From: a virus
Length of the DNA: 64,000 nucleotides
IMG/VR virus record: IMGVR_UViG_3300026488_000012
Coordinates: 62,001 to 126,000 of that record
Reading direction: 5' to 3' (one strand)
This document shows positions 1 to 8,353 of the stretch, in pieces. A program made the translations under genes and the position numbers. The notes under the pieces were generated by a model. It was not told the DNA's origin and did no database searches. It saw nothing but the letters and a program-made list of their open reading frames with translations. How positions within the stretch are numbered: the first letter of the stretch is position 1; each line of letters begins with the position of its first letter.

Positions 1-515
1 TTACAGTAGATTCCAAAACCAAGAACATTATAGATAGTATACTAACTATGATAGTCAATAGGGAATTAAAGATGTCCACTAATGTCATAAGTATTGATTC
101 CGTGGATAACGACTTAAAAGATTTGAGACACATAGAGGATGCCTTGTTGATGATGGGAATTAACAAATCTGTTAATTATCTACAACATTTATTAAAAATA
201 AACGTAGATATCAAATTCAAACATACAGTAACTATCGTAGAAGAGGTTAATATTATCAGAACAGGAGTTAAAATAAAGATACCTCCTGAGTTAATAAATA
301 CGCCTATGGATATAACGAGACATAGGATAATGATCGATTTGTTAAATGACTTAGGTATAGAAAATGACGATGAAATTCCATTAGTTAAAGATAAGTTAAA
401 CTTGCTAATGGATGGAAATATGAACCTATTTATAATTAGTAGGAATATGCATAAAAGGATAGTAATTAAATTGTTTACCATTAGTGATTGTTATGTTGGT
501 AAAATTATACAATAA
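1..515 (+). CDS. Unknown phage protein, 5' end outside the window
   Basis: The reading frame is already open at base 3 and runs without a stop to TAA at 513-515, so the first in-window ATG (base 48) need not be the start. At least 171 residues are visible. The protein is rich in Ile, Lys and Asp and shows no motif that I recognise. Its stop codon lies at the edge of a strong terminator hairpin (514-545), so this is the last gene of a rightward operon. Function is unknown. Confidence 0.75.
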   Translation, partial: TVDSKTKNIIDSILTMIVNRELKMSTNVISIDSVDNDLKDLRHIEDALLMMGINKSVNYLQHLLKINVDIKFKHTVTIVEEVNIIRTGVKIKIPPELINTPMDITRHRIMIDLLNDLGIENDDEIPLVKDKLNLLMDGNMNLFIISRNMHKRIVIKLFTISDCYVGKIIQ

Positions 516-554
516 GACATAACCCGGGTATACGGGTTATGTCTTTTATTTTTT
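514..554 (+). terminator. Rho-independent terminator
   Basis: A 13-bp stem (514-526 with 533-545) is followed by a T-rich tail. It ends the operon entering from the left and insulates the promoter and structured RNA downstream. Confidence 0.85.
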
Positions 555-589
555 ATATTTGTAATTTTTGAAATTAAAAGAAAAATGAC

Positions 590-615
590 TATATATCGCT
601 AAGATGTAATAAAAC
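590..615 (+). promoter_or_regulatory. Phage promoter-like motif upstream of structured RNA copy 1
   Basis: The sequence matches the recurrent motif of this genome: TAT, then CGCTAAGA, then TGTAATAAAAC. It sits between the preceding terminator and the structured RNA at 623. The same motif precedes RNA copy 2, so both RNAs appear to begin shortly after this element. Confidence 0.55.
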
Positions 616-622
616 CGCAAGT

Positions 623-740
623 CCTATCTGTCTAGTACTTATCTCCTGGTGTGGAAGGGGGAAGACACGACTAACCCCGTTGTCATATAGGGGGTCAGAA
701 GTCTTCCCTGACGAAGGAGATTTAAGGAACGACAGATAGG
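623..740 (+). ncRNA. Structured leader RNA, copy 1 (rod-like, covarying with copy 2)
   Basis: The RNA folds into one long interrupted hairpin. P1 pairs 623-632 with 731-740, P2 pairs 641-647 with 715-721, P3 pairs 659-666 with 701-708, and P4 pairs GAC/GTC (669-671 with 694-696) plus CCCC/GGGG (675-678 with 690-693). The second copy at 62326-62446 has the same helices with about ten compensatory changes in P1-P3. Internal-loop sequences are kept: AGTAC opposite GGAAC, GGTGTG opposite GACGA, and an AGAA strand. AGTA opposite GAA fits a loop E (bulged-G) motif; that is inference. P1 ends 8 nt before the AAGGAG of the MYG1-like gene, so control of translation or of mRNA stability is plausible. 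I do not recognise it as a known riboswitch or ribozyme. Confidence 0.8.
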
Positions 741-760
741 CGGGCTACAAGGAGTCAGAA

Positions 761-1609
761 ATGACACAAATGAGTAGAGTAAATAAAATCGGAACACATA
801 ATGGTGTTTTTCATGCAGACGAAATCACTGCAATTGCAGTGATTAAAATATTTACAGGTTCAAATCCTGAAATAATAAGAACCAGAGACAAAGACGTTCT
901 TAACAATATCCTCCAAGAAGGAGGGATACTGATTGATGTTGGTGGTGAATATAACTTTGAGAAAGGGATATTCGACCATCACCATAGTAAGAATGGAGTA
1001 AATAACATGGCATCTGCTGGTATTATTGCAGATGCTCTGGGCATTACTGAAGAGAAATACCCATTATTGGTCTCATTAATCAGGGAAGTAGATGCTCAGG
1101 ACCTAGGCATTAAAAGAAATCCTGAGCATCACTTTTCAAATATAGTTAAATCGTTTAATGGATTAGCAGATAATCCATCTAATAACGATGATGCTTTTGA
1201 GAAAGCATTAGAGTTTGCAGTTAATTATATAACCACCCTTAAAAAACAAGACGAGCTAAACTTATTCTACAAAAAAGAAGTAGAAGAAACAGTAATAAAG
1301 GAAATAAACGGAATTAAGGTCGCAGTTCGTAGGAAAGATGATAAGTTTGTCCCAGCTGTAGAATTCACTGGAGAAGCCGATTTAGTACTAAGTTGGGACA
1401 AGCAACAGAACTGTTGGAGTCTCCAGGCAGTACCTCTAACCAAAGGAGACTTTAAAAGTAAATACAAAATTGTAAGTGCAGATAATCCGGTTTTCATCCA
1501 CCCGGCTGGATTCATTGCTAAAATAAAAGATACGGGCGAAGGTATCAAGTTTGAAGTTAAAGATGGAGATAGTAACAAAACCATCACCATCCCATATCCG
1601 GGAGGATAA
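761..1609 (+). CDS. MYG1-like DHH-superfamily phosphoesterase
   Basis: This 282-residue protein belongs by motif to the MYG1/UPF0160 branch of DHH phosphoesterases. The N-terminal THNGVFHADE (about residues 12-21) supplies His and Asp metal ligands, and FDHHHSK near residue 72 is the DHH-type signature. Members of this family are metal-dependent hydrolases; eukaryotic MYG1 is reported as an exonuclease. A role in nucleic-acid or nucleotide turnover is inferred. The ATG at 761 follows AAGGAG (749-754). Immediately upstream lies a structured RNA (623-740), which may regulate translation. The gene is monocistronic, bounded by T-rich sequence at 1620-1631. A MYG1-like gene is an uncommon phage cargo. 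Confidence 0.8.
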   Translation: MTQMSRVNKIGTHNGVFHADEITAIAVIKIFTGSNPEIIRTRDKDVLNNILQEGGILIDVGGEYNFEKGIFDHHHSKNGVNNMASAGIIADALGITEEKYPLLVSLIREVDAQDLGIKRNPEHHFSNIVKSFNGLADNPSNNDDAFEKALEFAVNYITTLKKQDELNLFYKKEVEETVIKEINGIKVAVRRKDDKFVPAVEFTGEADLVLSWDKQQNCWSLQAVPLTKGDFKSKYKIVSADNPVFIHPAGFIAKIKDTGEGIKFEVKDGDSNKTITIPYPGG

Positions 1610-1637
1610 TCCCCTTGACTCTTTTTTTTTTATTAAA

Positions 1638-1663
1638 ATAACAGAGATATATATCTCTGTTAT
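1638..1663. terminator. Palindromic terminator between convergent genes
   Basis: A perfect 26-nt palindrome lies between the end of the rightward MYG1-like gene and the end of the leftward helicase gene. T tracts (1622-1630) and AT-rich sequence flank it on both sides, so it may act in both directions. Confidence 0.6.
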
Positions 1664-3925
1664 CTATTTTATTTTTATTAAAGATTCGTATATATCCTTA
1701 ATGTTGTTAATAGGTAAATGGACATAATTACTTATACTATTAACAGCTATATCTTCTGTAACTTCTTCTAAAACTTCTTCTGTATCAGGATTTTCCTCTT
1801 CTATCTCTTCTGTTTCCTCTTGTAATACTTCTTTAGGTATCTCGTAAGCAAACTTATTATCAGTTATGAGCTCTACTCTATCTTTAGAGAGATTTAATAT
1901 AAATAAATCTCTTTGGGTTATGTTAAGCTTATCACCTGTATCTAATTTTACTATATAAACAAAACATTTCATATCCTGTCCTAATCTATATATCCTAGCT
2001 ACGGTTTGGTCAAATATATACATCCTGAATGGTAAATCTAAACATATCATAACGTTAGCAGCTATTAGAGGTACTCCGGTAGATAGTGACTTATATGTAG
2101 TAACTAAAGGGTTATAGTTATTCTTTAAATCCATAAATAAGGATACTGTTTCGTCTAGCTTCTTAGTTAACTCTCCATATACTCTTAAAGGGTTGTATTT
2201 TAGTTTTTTGCATTTCTCATAGGCTATATCACATACTTCTGTATAGTTAGAGAATATCAATGTCTTCTTAGGAGTAGATTCTATTATATCTTTATACTTC
2301 ATAACCTTAGCTATCTCTTTATAACAATCTATTCTTCTCCTTAGTAAGATTTTACCTAATGCTTCTCCTAGTGCTTTTAACTTAGGATATTTAACTATAG
2401 GAGCTACATCTCTAAACTCTTTTAATAAATCACCTTCCAACATAGGTGTAATATAATTCTTCTCAAATTCATTAACAGTTCTTATTATAGGTATAGCAGC
2501 CATAAGTTTTCCATTTTCAACAAGGTTAAATACTTCCTTAACATCTTTTAAATAGTTCCTAAACATCCTATCTATCTCTATTTTGGTATAACCTCGTTTT
2601 TTCTTTTTATACCATTTGTCCTTTACATAGTTAATTATCTCTATAAATCTATTATAATATTTATCATAATCTTTAAGTAACTCTTTATGTCTTTTAGTTT
2701 TATATTCTTCCATATCTTTTTGTATAGTAGAGATTAAATACGGTTCATAATTGTCTATAGTTACTTTATATTCGGTAATAACTAAAGGAGGAAGGTTGTC
2801 TGTAGGCTTTTCTATGCGTCTTCTATATAATCCAAATCTATATTTTAGAAGATTTAAGGATACAGGGTCTGTAGATTTATACATATTTAAAAACCAGGTT
2901 AACGCATATGGGAATTTCTTATCCAGAATATATAGTAGTGGTATTAATTCCTTTTGTTCCATTTTTATAGGTGTACCTGTTAATAAAAACATATCTTTAG
3001 GGTCTAAGTAGCTAACTACTTGTAATAACGATTCAGTTCTTAAAGATTTAATATTGTTAAAATTGTGCCATTCATCTACGATTATATTAGGTTTAAGTCT
3101 TTTTAGTTTTTTAAGAAGAACTTCATCTTTAGCTAATTTCTCCAAGAATTCGTAATGAAGAATAATAAACCTTTCTCTACTTACTTTTCTATCTTTAGTG
3201 GATAATATTTTATAGGTCTGCGGTCTCTTAAATACTGATTCAGTAACTGATTTAACCCATACTTCTTCTAAGGTCTGTCTGGGAGCTATGATTATAGTAT
3301 GTTCGTATTCTAATCCTACAGATAGTGCTAAACTTACAAATGTCTTACCAGCTCCAGCTGCTGCGTCTATTAAGAACCCTCTTAAGTCTGCTAAACGTTT
3401 AACTTCCTCATATTTTTCAAAAGCAGGTCTTTGAAAATCTAAAACATCGAATTTAAGCTCCTTTTTGATTCTCTTATAGTTAATAGATGTTCTTGTTTTT
3501 ATGTATCTCTGAGATACCCAAGTCTGGGTTCTTATGAAACTTAACAAATCTTCTACATTAGTTATACCTATACCAAGGTTGGCCTCTATATCAGGATGAT
3601 TAGATATATAATCTAATACAACTTCTAATTCTAATAAGCCAAACTCTGGTATAGAGATAGTATCTCCTCTCTTACCAAATATAATATCAAACTGATAACC
3701 TGAAATAGTTAAATCATCCTCCGATAGCGGTTTTACAACCATAGATTTAACAGAACGTATTAAATCCAAATAAGGTAATTTAAATTCATAATACCTGAGA
3801 TTACGTCTATATCTATAAGTTATAGATTTATATCTTAGATAATTAAGCATAGTCATTCCTTTATTTAATTTCAATGTAACCGGTTTATGACTAATAACGT
3901 AATAGTAATAGTTAAAAAGATTCAT
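1664..3925 (-). CDS. SNF2-like superfamily 2 helicase/ATPase
   Basis: This 753-residue protein carries SF2 helicase motifs in order: Walker A AAAGAGKT (188-195), IIIAPRQT (motif Ia), the DEWH box (284-287), TGTP (316-319, motif III) and a C-terminal VARIYRLGQ (motif VI) followed by a VYIVKLDTG strand typical of SNF2 proteins. Such enzymes translocate on double-stranded DNA to remodel bound proteins or recombination intermediates. The first 160 residues form a phage-specific N-terminal region, and the C-terminus has an acidic Glu-rich stretch before the end. It is transcribed leftward and alone, divergent from the gene at 4036. Its role in replication or recombination is inferred. Confidence 0.85.
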   Translation of the reverse strand: MNLFNYYYYVISHKPVTLKLNKGMTMLNYLRYKSITYRYRRNLRYYEFKLPYLDLIRSVKSMVVKPLSEDDLTISGYQFDIIFGKRGDTISIPEFGLLELEVVLDYISNHPDIEANLGIGITNVEDLLSFIRTQTWVSQRYIKTRTSINYKRIKKELKFDVLDFQRPAFEKYEEVKRLADLRGFLIDAAAGAGKTFVSLALSVGLEYEHTIIIAPRQTLEEVWVKSVTESVFKRPQTYKILSTKDRKVSRERFIILHYEFLEKLAKDEVLLKKLKRLKPNIIVDEWHNFNNIKSLRTESLLQVVSYLDPKDMFLLTGTPIKMEQKELIPLLYILDKKFPYALTWFLNMYKSTDPVSLNLLKYRFGLYRRRIEKPTDNLPPLVITEYKVTIDNYEPYLISTIQKDMEEYKTKRHKELLKDYDKYYNRFIEIINYVKDKWYKKKKRGYTKIEIDRMFRNYLKDVKEVFNLVENGKLMAAIPIIRTVNEFEKNYITPMLEGDLLKEFRDVAPIVKYPKLKALGEALGKILLRRRIDCYKEIAKVMKYKDIIESTPKKTLIFSNYTEVCDIAYEKCKKLKYNPLRVYGELTKKLDETVSLFMDLKNNYNPLVTTYKSLSTGVPLIAANVMICLDLPFRMYIFDQTVARIYRLGQDMKCFVYIVKLDTGDKLNITQRDLFILNLSKDRVELITDNKFAYEIPKEVLQEETEEIEEENPDTEEVLEEVTEDIAVNSISNYVHLPINNIKDIYESLIKIK

Positions 3926-4035
3926 AATTAATAAAGCAGTAACTCTTGATATACAGGATTTATTCCTCGTATATAGTTTTTATTTCGACTTACCTGAAAA
4001 TTCATTGATTTAACTTCAATCATAAAGGAAAACCT

Positions 4036-4983
4036 ATGATAGACTTATACCAAGGAACATTAGGACATAAGTACAACGTTGACGATATAAAATCAGAGTT
4101 AATCAAGTATTTAATTAAGACAGAAGAAGATTTATCTTACGGAGTAGTAGAAAAATACTCTAAGGTAATCTTTATAACAGGTAGGAACGAGTTAGAGAAG
4201 AACATTAAGACGTTCTACCATCCTATCATATTTGAACATAGTGGTAATACATATATAGCTATGGATGTAAGACTCTTCAGTAAACAAAAAATAAATCCGG
4301 ATGATAATATACTAGACATAATAAAAGACCCTAATAACGGTAAATTAGCGATATATAGAACTATACTAACTAAGTTATTCTTAGATAAAAACTTAAAATT
4401 CCTACTAGCTATAGATAAACAAGTATTTAAAATGTTTGATTCAGTAATAACTACTCTATATAGAAATGCTTTAATGTCTCCTGATGTTACACCATATGTT
4501 AGTCTGACATGTAACTACCATTATCAGACTTACGAAGATAGAAGAATAGAACCAAAAGAATTTGAAAGAATCATATACGACTACATAAGAACACAAATAA
4601 ATATGATAGATAGAGGTTTAATTAAGAGGATAGAAAATGCTCTAGTTACTAATGAAATACCTAATCCATCTAAAACTATAGGAGACTTAGTAGAAGTTAG
4701 TAAATTCATAGGTGCTAATACGAGAGTAGAAAAAATGACAACAGATGTTCTCTCTACTATACTTGGTAGAAGTATGATATTCCTGAATAGTTTTGAACTC
4801 GGCATAGCTTTCGTAGAATCTAAAGCTAACACTATAGCTATTCTAACAACACTATTAGAAAACAGTTTTAATAGAAAATCTATTATGTATAAAGCTATAG
4901 ACTTAAGAAAAAGATTTATAGACCCAAATAGTTTCTTAAGAACTATGCAAAGAGTCATTAATGAAAATATTTTAAAAGGATAG
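4036..4983 (+). CDS. Unknown phage protein (315 aa)
   Basis: The ATG follows AAAGGAAAACCT, so the ribosome binding site is weaker than most here. The protein is mostly helical by composition, with a central strand-rich part (HPIIFEHSGNTYIAMDVR). No enzyme motif or membrane segment is evident. It shares an operon with the next gene, 4 bases downstream, and faces away from the helicase gene. I do not recognise its family. A structural role is possible but unsupported. Confidence 0.75.
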   Translation: MIDLYQGTLGHKYNVDDIKSELIKYLIKTEEDLSYGVVEKYSKVIFITGRNELEKNIKTFYHPIIFEHSGNTYIAMDVRLFSKQKINPDDNILDIIKDPNNGKLAIYRTILTKLFLDKNLKFLLAIDKQVFKMFDSVITTLYRNALMSPDVTPYVSLTCNYHYQTYEDRRIEPKEFERIIYDYIRTQINMIDRGLIKRIENALVTNEIPNPSKTIGDLVEVSKFIGANTRVEKMTTDVLSTILGRSMIFLNSFELGIAFVESKANTIAILTTLLENSFNRKSIMYKAIDLRKRFIDPNSFLRTMQRVINENILKG

Positions 4984-4987
4984 GAAA

Positions 4988-5593
4988 ATGATAGATTTAA
5001 GAAATAGAGCATTATTATTCAAAGATAAAAGATTTCTAATAAACAATAAAAATGTTTATATTTTTGCTAAAGCTAATTACTATAACTACGGGAGAGATAA
5101 ATCATCTCCTTTTGAATTCTTCTATAGAGTATTTAGAACAGATGAAGAGGCTAAACAGTATTTTGACTTATATAAGAACGATTGTTTACCGAATGAGACA
5201 ACTTACAACGGAGCAGAGAACTTCCTTAAGCTTATATATATAAAACCTCCACATACTATAAGTCTGTTAGCCCATATATTAAATTTAGGTATAGAAGACT
5301 ATGTAGGAAATTTGGACTCAGTAATAAGTAATAAAGATATACTTTTTATAAAGAACTGTGAATTAAAACTAGTTAACTATGACAAAGAAAAAGATGAATG
5401 GATTTTTAAGAATAATAAAGATAACTATTATATAGTACAGAAACCATATCTATTATTAGAAGAAATAATAAGTGAAAACAATAACAGTAAAAACAAAAAC
5501 TCTATAATAAACGTATTATTTATAAAGAAGCCTATAGAAGATTTGATATTATTAGAAGATAGTGGAAACAAAACATTTTTTAGATATAAGTAG
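4988..5593 (+). CDS. Unknown phage protein (201 aa)
   Basis: It starts four bases after the previous stop, with AAAGGATAGGAAA as ribosome binding site. The beginning of the protein (MIDLRNRALLF) resembles the start of its neighbour only in MIDL. The sequence is rich in Asn, Lys and Tyr and has no motif I recognise. Its stop codon lies inside a 15-bp terminator stem, marking the end of the two-gene operon. Confidence 0.7.
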   Translation: MIDLRNRALLFKDKRFLINNKNVYIFAKANYYNYGRDKSSPFEFFYRVFRTDEEAKQYFDLYKNDCLPNETTYNGAENFLKLIYIKPPHTISLLAHILNLGIEDYVGNLDSVISNKDILFIKNCELKLVNYDKEKDEWIFKNNKDNYYIVQKPYLLLEEIISENNNSKNKNSIINVLFIKKPIEDLILLEDSGNKTFFRYK

Positions 5594-5622
5594 GGTATGT
5601 ACCCTACTTATATCTGTATTTT
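5582..5622 (+). terminator. Terminator with embedded stop codon
   Basis: A stem of 15 bp pairs 5582-5596 with 5601-5615 and is followed by a modest T-rich tail. The TAG stop of the upstream gene lies within the left arm. Confidence 0.75.
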
Positions 5623-5744
5623 AATAGCAATGACAAAAATAATAAAAAATAAAGGAGGGGTAAAATCACAAAATATTAAAAATCCTAATATGCTCTTATG
5701 CTTAAAGTCTCAAAAAGGAAAGGAATATGGGTGGGCAAGTCTAT

Positions 5745-7880
5745 CTAAAAATCTTTAAGAACCCCGAGCTTCTTCAACCTCTTGTAAAATTTCATCTCTT
5801 TTAAAATTGTATCCAAGTTAAATGTTTTCGTGTATTTCGGGTCAAGTTTCTCTTTCAAGATTCTTATCTTCCCTATTATACGATAAGCTTCAATCTCGGA
5901 TGCGACATTCTCTAAACTCTCAAGTAGCTCTTCTATTTTTTCTTTAAGCTCTTCTTGGAACATAATATACTCACGCTCTTCCTCAGTGGCATCTTCTAAC
6001 AACTCCAAGTTAACTGCTCTTGCCAGGACTTTGCTTCCATCGATTCCGTAAACTTCTTTGTTTTTCGCATTATTCAAAAACCAGTATGCTAGGAGCCAGG
6101 CGATGACCATATCATCATGTCCATCTTTTTTATGGTCAACTCTTCCATTCACAACACTCAATGATAATATCTGCTCCACTAAAACTTCATCTCTTACTAC
6201 ATCACCAATATAGGAGGCTGCGCTTTTTAAAACGGGACCGTAAAGATTACTTCTTGCAGTAACACCACCACCCGAAGTCACAAACCCAAACTTGCTCTTG
6301 AACTTTAAGTACAGATAGTTACTGTACATCTTATCCTCAAGTATCTCTGAGTACCTATCCACGTATAAGTCCAAATCATCAATCACCCAGTTAAAGATTC
6401 TTCTGAATGGATTAACACCATTCTTAACCATTAACTCAACAACTCCGTCTAAAACTGCTACACCAGTTGATTTTCTCTCTACGATTAATACGCTGTTAGG
6501 ATAGGTACTCAATAAATCATATACAAATTTAGAAAAACTTGGAATAGAAGCTTCGTTGTAATTACCTGCTCCTACTACTTCACCAGTATATACGTTCATA
6601 ATCACTAACGCTATATCATCCCTACCTATCCCTTCTGAAGGGTCTATAGAGATAACATATGGTGTATACCTGTTGTCTCTAACAGTGTCTTTAAACTTAT
6701 CGTAAAGCCTTAATACATATCCGTTAAATATCTCAGTATCAAGAGGTTGCATCTTACTGTTTTCTATTATCTCTAACTGTTTCTTAGTTAGAGGATGGTT
6801 TAAACTACCACTACCCCACTTCATAAGGAAATCAGCTTCAGCATCTTCTCCTTCAGCTCTAGCTACCTCCATCCTCTCTAACAACCAATCATCTGTAAAA
6901 CCTAACTGTCTATGGTTATACTCTAATAAACATATAACGTGTGCTTTATACTTACTGTTCTTAATCATAACTTCATTAAGCTCTTTCCTATCTTTGACGT
7001 CAAACAGCTTCTCCGTCCATCTAAATGCTTCCTTATATATCTCGTACGCAAACTGACCTTCCTTAGTTTTTAATTTACCAGGTGTAGTTAATAACGTGTT
7101 ACCATAAGGTAGTCCCTTCTCCTCAGCTATCTCTCTAACTGCTGTAGTAGCTGCAAATATAACTGGTAATATCTTCTCTATGTTGTAGACATATGCAAAC
7201 TCGTCTATATCAACTACAGGAGTACTCATACCCCTACCTATGTTATCTGCTGTCTTAGGGTCCTTCTGACCTACATATAAGTCTATAACGTTCTCAAATG
7301 CTTTAACAGTTATCCTTTCACTGTTTTTAACATCCCTATTACTTATCATCTTCAAATACCAAGGAAACCCTTCCTCTAACTTATCTACTATCTTCCTACT
7401 AACCCCTGCTCTTAACTTATCATCTTTCACAAGTATAGATATGTTAAACTTCCTTACTTTTAATCCACTTAGATAAGCGTTCTTAGTCTCATAGCTTAAT
7501 GACTTACCTGTCTGTCTAGGTTGTATCAGATACGTAGTTACGTGATTAAAGAATAACCAAAAATAACTTATGTTAGCCCTATTAGCTATCAATGGTAACA
7601 GGTTACCACCTATGCTTGGTATTCTAAATACCTCTCTTAAAAAATACCAAGGATTTAAAAAACACTCCTCTGATATCATAGATATCTCTTCGTTTGTTAA
7701 ATTGTCAGACCAAGGGTCTACATCCAGTAATTTAGGATTTAAAAGACTTAGCATAAATGCGTGATTCTTTATGCCCATATGCTTTAACAGTCTTGCTACA
7801 TGTAAAAAACTATCATTCTTCGTATTTAACTGTAAGACTGCGTTAGGATACTTCTTCCAGTCATCGTAGAATAAAATCAT
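5745..7880 (-). CDS. terL: Terminase large subunit (TerL)
   Basis: This is the DNA-packaging motor ATPase and nuclease. The 711-residue protein shows the ATPase Walker A-like QPRQTGKS (120-127) and Walker B VVDIDEF (222-228). It also shows the three acidic nuclease motifs: SIDPSEG (Asp413), LIVERKSTG (Glu468) and DGHDDMVIAW (Asp589/590). All catalytic positions expected for a terminase are present. The ATG at 7880 follows AGGAGTTATAG. After the nuclease domain there is a ~110-residue charged helical C-terminal tail. No small subunit was recognised beside it. Codon use in the last third (more GAG, CTT, TTG, ATC) looks different from the first two-thirds, which may reflect recombination. Confidence 0.95.
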   Translation of the reverse strand: MILFYDDWKKYPNAVLQLNTKNDSFLHVARLLKHMGIKNHAFMLSLLNPKLLDVDPWSDNLTNEEISMISEECFLNPWYFLREVFRIPSIGGNLLPLIANRANISYFWLFFNHVTTYLIQPRQTGKSLSYETKNAYLSGLKVRKFNISILVKDDKLRAGVSRKIVDKLEEGFPWYLKMISNRDVKNSERITVKAFENVIDLYVGQKDPKTADNIGRGMSTPVVDIDEFAYVYNIEKILPVIFAATTAVREIAEEKGLPYGNTLLTTPGKLKTKEGQFAYEIYKEAFRWTEKLFDVKDRKELNEVMIKNSKYKAHVICLLEYNHRQLGFTDDWLLERMEVARAEGEDAEADFLMKWGSGSLNHPLTKKQLEIIENSKMQPLDTEIFNGYVLRLYDKFKDTVRDNRYTPYVISIDPSEGIGRDDIALVIMNVYTGEVVGAGNYNEASIPSFSKFVYDLLSTYPNSVLIVERKSTGVAVLDGVVELMVKNGVNPFRRIFNWVIDDLDLYVDRYSEILEDKMYSNYLYLKFKSKFGFVTSGGGVTARSNLYGPVLKSAASYIGDVVRDEVLVEQILSLSVVNGRVDHKKDGHDDMVIAWLLAYWFLNNAKNKEVYGIDGSKVLARAVNLELLEDATEEEREYIMFQEELKEKIEELLESLENVASEIEAYRIIGKIRILKEKLDPKYTKTFNLDTILKEMKFYKRLKKLGVLKDF

Positions 7881-7929
7881 CTATAACTCCTATGTTTAAA
7901 TTCATTCACTACAAAACAAAAAAAGATTC

Positions 7930-7959
7930 ATAGTTAGTAGGGATATCCCTACTAACTAT
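7930..7959. terminator. 30-nt perfect palindrome upstream of terL
   Basis: A perfect inverted repeat centred on GGGATATCCC has AAAA to its left and TTAATTCTT to its right. It resembles the other bidirectional terminators of this genome. Its position in the terL leader could make it an attenuator for leftward transcription, or the terminator of a rightward RNA from upstream. Confidence 0.5.
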
Positions 7960-7983
7960 TTAATTCTTAAATCTATACCCAGG

Positions 7984-8091
7984 AGTTCCTTATGCCAAGA
8001 GGATTTAAAGACAGGTTTTTTTTTTCTTTTCTGAAGTCTTTTCTTTATCTTCAGTCTGTCTTTTCTAATCCTCTCACTAGATAGGAGAACT
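7984..8091. other. Long four-helix hairpin in the terL leader region
   Basis: Four stacked stems close one rod: 7984-7993 with 8081-8091 (one bulge), 7998-8005 with 8067-8074, 8007-8014 with 8056-8063, and 8031-8036 with 8049-8054. About 32 pairs form in 108 nt, far more than expected for ordinary intergenic DNA. A run of ten T lies at 8016-8025 on one arm. Which strand is transcribed is unclear; on the minus strand it would be part of the terL leader. A 30-codon frame beginning ATG 7992 lies inside it and is probably fortuitous. Confidence 0.5.
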
Positions 8092-8092
8092 A

Positions 8093-8320
8093 AATCAAGT
8101 ATCTGAAATATTTTTTTCTGTTCTGAAATCCCTCTAGTAGAGTTAAAGACTAATAACCTGTAACTTGGTTACCATTCATGTACGTTAGCTCTGAGTCTTT
8201 TAAACCCCTTTTAGCTCTTATCTATCTCTCTTATTTTAAAACTTTTTTTATCAATATTTTTTTATCGTTAGAGTATATATAATATATATTATACTAACGT
8301 ATAATATATTACATATTATT
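8093..8320. other. Gene-free AT-rich stretch with pairing elements and a cruciform
   Basis: No gene is visible. Inverted repeats pair 8143-8151 with 8194-8203, enclosing 8154-8158 with 8067-type GGTTA at 8167-8171. A very AT-rich cruciform lies at 8268-8299 (CGTTAG arms with CTAACG around a TATATA core). The AT-rich part could serve as a promoter region or unwinding element. No function can be assigned from the sequence alone. Confidence 0.4.
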
Positions 8321-8353
8321 AAAAAAAAAAGGAGAGGGGTACAGTCCCCCTCC
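8321..8353 (-). terminator. Strong terminator for leftward RNA
   Basis: GGAG plus GGGG arms (8331-8339) pair with CCCC plus CTCC (8346-8353). On the minus strand the hairpin is followed by ten T. Two bases of the stem overlap the adjacent hairpin at 8352-8376, so the two structures compete. Confidence 0.75.

Noticed and set aside
659-708. Hairpin-ribozyme-like AGAA loop in P3/P4 of the structured RNA
   Set aside because: AGAA opposite a GAC-containing strand recalls loop A of the hairpin ribozyme, but the cleavage-site GUC and loop B elements are not present.
709-715. Hammerhead-like CTGACGA in structured RNA copy 1
   Set aside because: It resembles the hammerhead CUGANGA core, but copy 2 reads CTCGACGA at the same place, and no GAAA or cleavage-site arrangement fits. 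The conserved fold is a rod rather than a three-way junction.
5727-5804. A 25-codon frame with AAGGAAAGGAAT upstream
   Set aside because: It runs antisense into the end of terL, and its codons are explained by the terminase frame on the other strand.
7992-8084. A 30-codon frame (MPRGFKDRFFFSFLKS...) with AGGAG upstream
   Set aside because: The frame lies entirely inside the four-stem hairpin, contains a run of ten T, and has no resemblance to a protein. The pairing explains the sequence better.
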